Shown piece after piece: positions 61,281 through 64,000 of a stretch of DNA of 64,000 nt. Source of the DNA: Owenia fusiformis (Eukaryota; Annelida; Polychaeta; Sabellida; Oweniidae). A program made the translations under genes and the position numbers. The stretch is from contig CAIIXF020000004.1 in the NCBI GenBank assembly GCA_903813345.2, forward strand, positions 6,345,525 through 6,409,524, given 5' to 3'. The notes below the pieces were generated by a model. It did no database searches, was not told the origin of the DNA, and worked only from the letters and a program-made list of their open reading frames with translations. Each line of letters starts with the position of its first letter. Positions within the stretch are counted from its first letter, which is position 1.

Positions 61281-63520
61281 ATGGCGAATTTAACAATAGC
61301 AGAGAGCGTCGCGCAGTTAGAACAGAAGATGGCCATAATGAATTCAAACTCCGACGTGTTCTTTCTGGTTACAATGTCCATTGTGATATATTGTAAGTTT
61401 TTTTTATTTACCCAAGTCACATCGAGTGTATTTAGAGTCGTATTTATTTTTAAACATGTTGTAGCTGAATAGCGAAAGTGTATACGTTTTCAAATAAGAT
61501 AAAAAACATATTTTGCTAATCGATGGATTGCAAAAGACTGGCAATATTAAGTGAACACATTTTGCGAAACATGATTTAATCGAGATCATATAAAAATATT
61601 TTCATGGAGTTCTGCGTAATTTATGATAAATGACGTAAATGTGATTTACTTTGTATGGGATTATATCAACGGTCTTGATTGAGGTTTAGAGTTAATCATA
61701 TATTCTGACGACTTAGCAGTTTCTGTTTGAAATTTTGTAAAACTATCATATAAGAAATGAATACCTCTTTCATACCCTTTGCATGCGTTCGACTTCACTT
61801 CTTAGAAGAGAGCTTCGTATTCAGACTCTGCGCGCAGGGTACCTCTTTCAATCTTGTTGTATCCTCTTTTGGGCAACCTAGACATAGCTATAATTGAGAG
61901 CACTGAGAAATAAATTTGCAAAGTTAAGGATGTCATGATTCATCCGGTTAAAAATTTAAAACGAAAAGACACATTCCTTAAAGAAAAGTAATGTGCTGAA
62001 CACACTACTACTACATTATATATCTTGAGGAATCAAATACACCGCCGAATGTAGCATTTAGCAATAACAAAATACATCGACTCGTCGGGTTTTTCGGTTT
62101 AAAAATTAGAGAGTGCAAATAGATTCATGTGATAAACTTTTAATCATATCAACATCTTGTCTTATTTTTTGGCTTCTAAAACGTAAAATATTTAAATACA
62201 GTCTTGGTTTAAACCCTTACATAGCACCTCGTTTTTTTATATTTTTTAATTTGATATTATGCCAAATGTCAAAAAAGAAAACCACCAGCCGTCGGTCAGA
62301 CTATTCAAAATTCAGCCTTGGTTCTAAATGTGTTATCATTTAATACATCCTTCACCCATTTGAGGTTATCCAGGCCAGATAAAATTTTGGGGTGTGTGTC
62401 TCATATAAAACATGTGCACAAATAATTTGATTATGTCATCGAATGAAAAGGTGCCTTATTCATATATCTCCTCGGGTTTTATACACAGATAGTGTAGGCA
62501 TGTCATATTAAGTACATGACAAAACTACAAACAAACTAAATTTGGCGATTCCCTATCAATAAATAAACGCAAGGAGCTCACTTGTCCCACGACCTCATAG
62601 TTACGGCGACAGCGGCAAGCTTAGCGCGTTCAGTGTTCTCTCAAGACACCCCCGACCAACTCAACAACCCCAAAAAGAGTATTATGCCATTTAACAATAT
62701 TGCGATGAAATAATTCGGTGAAATATCGATTCAGTGAAACATCGCTTAGCTTATCGTGTTCAGTGTTCTCTCAAGACACCCCCAACCAACTCAACAACCC
62801 CATAAAGATTATTATGCCATTTAACAATATTGCGATGAAATAATTCGGTGAAATATCGATTCAGTGAAACATCGCTTAGCTTATCGTGTTCAGTGTTCTC
62901 TCAAGACACCCCCAACCAACTCAACAACCCCAAAAAGATTATTATGCCATTTAGCAATATTGCGATGAAATAATTCGGTGAAATATCGATTCGGTGAAAC
63001 ATCGCGCAAAGAGCGCAACTCTCATACACTGTATGCTTAGCCTGTTTGCAAAACATATATGTTTCTAGTCGTTAATTAAACATATTTACATTTACCATCT
63101 ACGTACAGATTCCATTCATAAAGATTAAATGACATGAGGATTAAATGAACACTCGTTAGAATGTACGAACAAGTTCACATTTTGTTTGCTAGCTTATGTC
63201 GAACAAGAATTATTTGACCACACTTTAAAAATTGAAACCAGTGTAGTCTTTATAAAGTATTCGTTATATGTTTAAGGTATAATTTAATCAGCCAAGAAAC
63301 CAGAAAATATATAGGCTATTTAATACAATCGAAAAAAATGTCGGAGTTTGAGCTGATTCACCGCCTTAATTAAGCGTCTCTCTCTTCATTGCGTTTTCAT
63401 GTTTTTTATTTGATGAACTTTTATTTCCAGTTATGCAATGTGGATTTGCATTCCTTGAATGTGGAGCCGTTAGAAGCAAGAATACGACCAACATACTCAT
63501 CAAAAATATCCTAGATTCTT
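61281..63520 (+). CDS. AMT: AMT2: first exon 1d and common exon 2 (gene continues past window)
   Basis: Exon 1d, 61281-61392, reads MANLTIAESVAQLEQKMAIM, then NSDVFFLVTMSIVIY, with donor T|GTAAGT. Exon 2, 63431-63520 (acceptor TTATTTCCAG, donor T|GTAAGT), encodes [18 protein letters not shown], then [12 protein letters not shown]. It is 90 nt long like AMT1 exon 2 and nearly identical in protein. The two halves reconstitute AMT transmembrane helix 1 and the conserved RSKNTTN stretch. The gene is a second AMT/MEP ammonium transporter; all later exons lie beyond 64000. Exon 1d is the closest first exon, 2.0 kb from exon 2. Upstream exons 1a-1c are phase-compatible alternatives. Confidence 0.85.
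61774..61848. repeat. ~70 bp repeat, second copy
   Basis: TACCCTTTGCATGCGTTCGA, then CTTCACTTCTTAGAAGAGAG, ending GACTCTGCGCGCAGGGTA. Closely similar to 59240-59310. Confidence 0.6.
62553..62690 (-). repeat. Degenerate SINE related to 13651-13768
   Basis: On the minus strand GTTGTTGAGTTGGTCGGGGG and the end CTCCTTGCGTTTATTTATTG match the A-box region and tail of the SINE at 13651-13768. The B box is degraded. Its head end runs into the 130 bp tandem array. Confidence 0.45.
62621..63005. repeat. 130 bp tandem repeat, about 3 copies
   Basis: Units start with CAGTGTTCTCTCAAGACACC at 62631, 62761 and 62891. Each continues CCAACTCAACAACCCC, ATTATGCCATTT, GCGATGAAATAATTCGGTGA. Very low divergence means recent amplification. 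It lies in the AMT2 intron between exons 1d and 2. Confidence 0.9.
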
Positions 63521-64000
63521 GTAAGTACACGTATGACGTCATTCTTTAATAAATAATGACGTATGTACAGGGGTCATTTTTGATCCACATATATCTTGTA
63601 CAAAATGTTTTTTTTTTATATATTTACAGGCAGGTCAAAATATCGTATACACTTTCTTTGTGAACGTTTCTAGAAAGTGTATCTAGTTACTTTTTGACCA
63701 CCTTTGAAAGGTTTTTGCCACAGCAATTTTTCAGAAGTCTAACCATAACTTTATGACCCATATCTATTGATTTGTATTCTAAAATACGTATCATTTTTTA
63801 TTCTTTATTTCACACTAAACCTATTTACTCCCAAAATACCGACACACGGGATCAAATCACGTGTTTATGACATCACAACCATGTCTCACACTCTCAGTTT
63901 TCTTAGACCCATCGTTAAATGTACCTGTCTTTCCAAATTGTCAATCACACTAGCTATTCAAAATGTCCATGGTCTTGACCACATGCCATTCCCCGGAATT

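Overview
This is AT-rich, intron-rich animal nuclear DNA. The evidence is GT-AG split genes with phase-matched exons, TATA boxes over short untranslated first exons, and dense DNA transposons with terminal inverted repeats. It also holds LINE remnants, a tRNA-derived SINE and a large intronic minisatellite. The protein families (AMT-type ammonium transporters, secreted cysteine-rich proteins with chitin-binding-like CBM14 domains, a FAS1 protein) fit a marine invertebrate, possibly a lophotrochozoan. The species cannot be fixed from the sequence alone.

All recognised genes are on the + strand. In order they are: (1) the 3' part of a FAS1 (fasciclin) domain gene, exons 521-5010; (2) CBM14-a, a secreted four-module cysteine-rich protein, coding exons 7086-14366; (3) AMT1, a complete 13-exon ammonium transporter, 16944-29695; (4) CBM14-b, 36151-37934; (5) CBM14-c, a close paralogue of b, 42541-50946; (6) the 5' end of a second ammonium transporter, AMT2, from 52474 to beyond the window. 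The order CBM14-AMT-CBM14-CBM14-AMT suggests duplication of a two-gene block, followed by tandem duplication of the b/c pair.

The most striking points are these. AMT2 has four successive candidate first exons (52474, 55823, 57244, 61281). All end in the same phase and the same TM1 motif, and only one common exon 2 (63431) is visible, which looks like an alternative-first-exon array. The CBM14 proteins have a duplicated architecture, [CBM14 + CC...CCCE module] x2, whose second module I do not recognise. CBM14-a has six coding introns and CBM14-b and c have three, with only one position shared. AMT1 needs a GC-AG intron after exon 10, and the next exon is preceded by three decayed tandem copies of itself (111 bp period). 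A minisatellite of about 42 copies of 52 bp fills most of AMT1 intron 2.

The introns and spacers hold several delimitable elements: a 1450 bp Tc1/mariner-like relic, a 973 bp Tc1-like relic, an 849 bp near-perfect palindrome with a TATAC target duplication, a 1597 bp element with a TTATA duplication ending 18 nt before a coding exon, and a hAT element nested inside a larger inverted-repeat element. Exon boundaries were set by eye from reading frame and splice consensus; no database search was possible.
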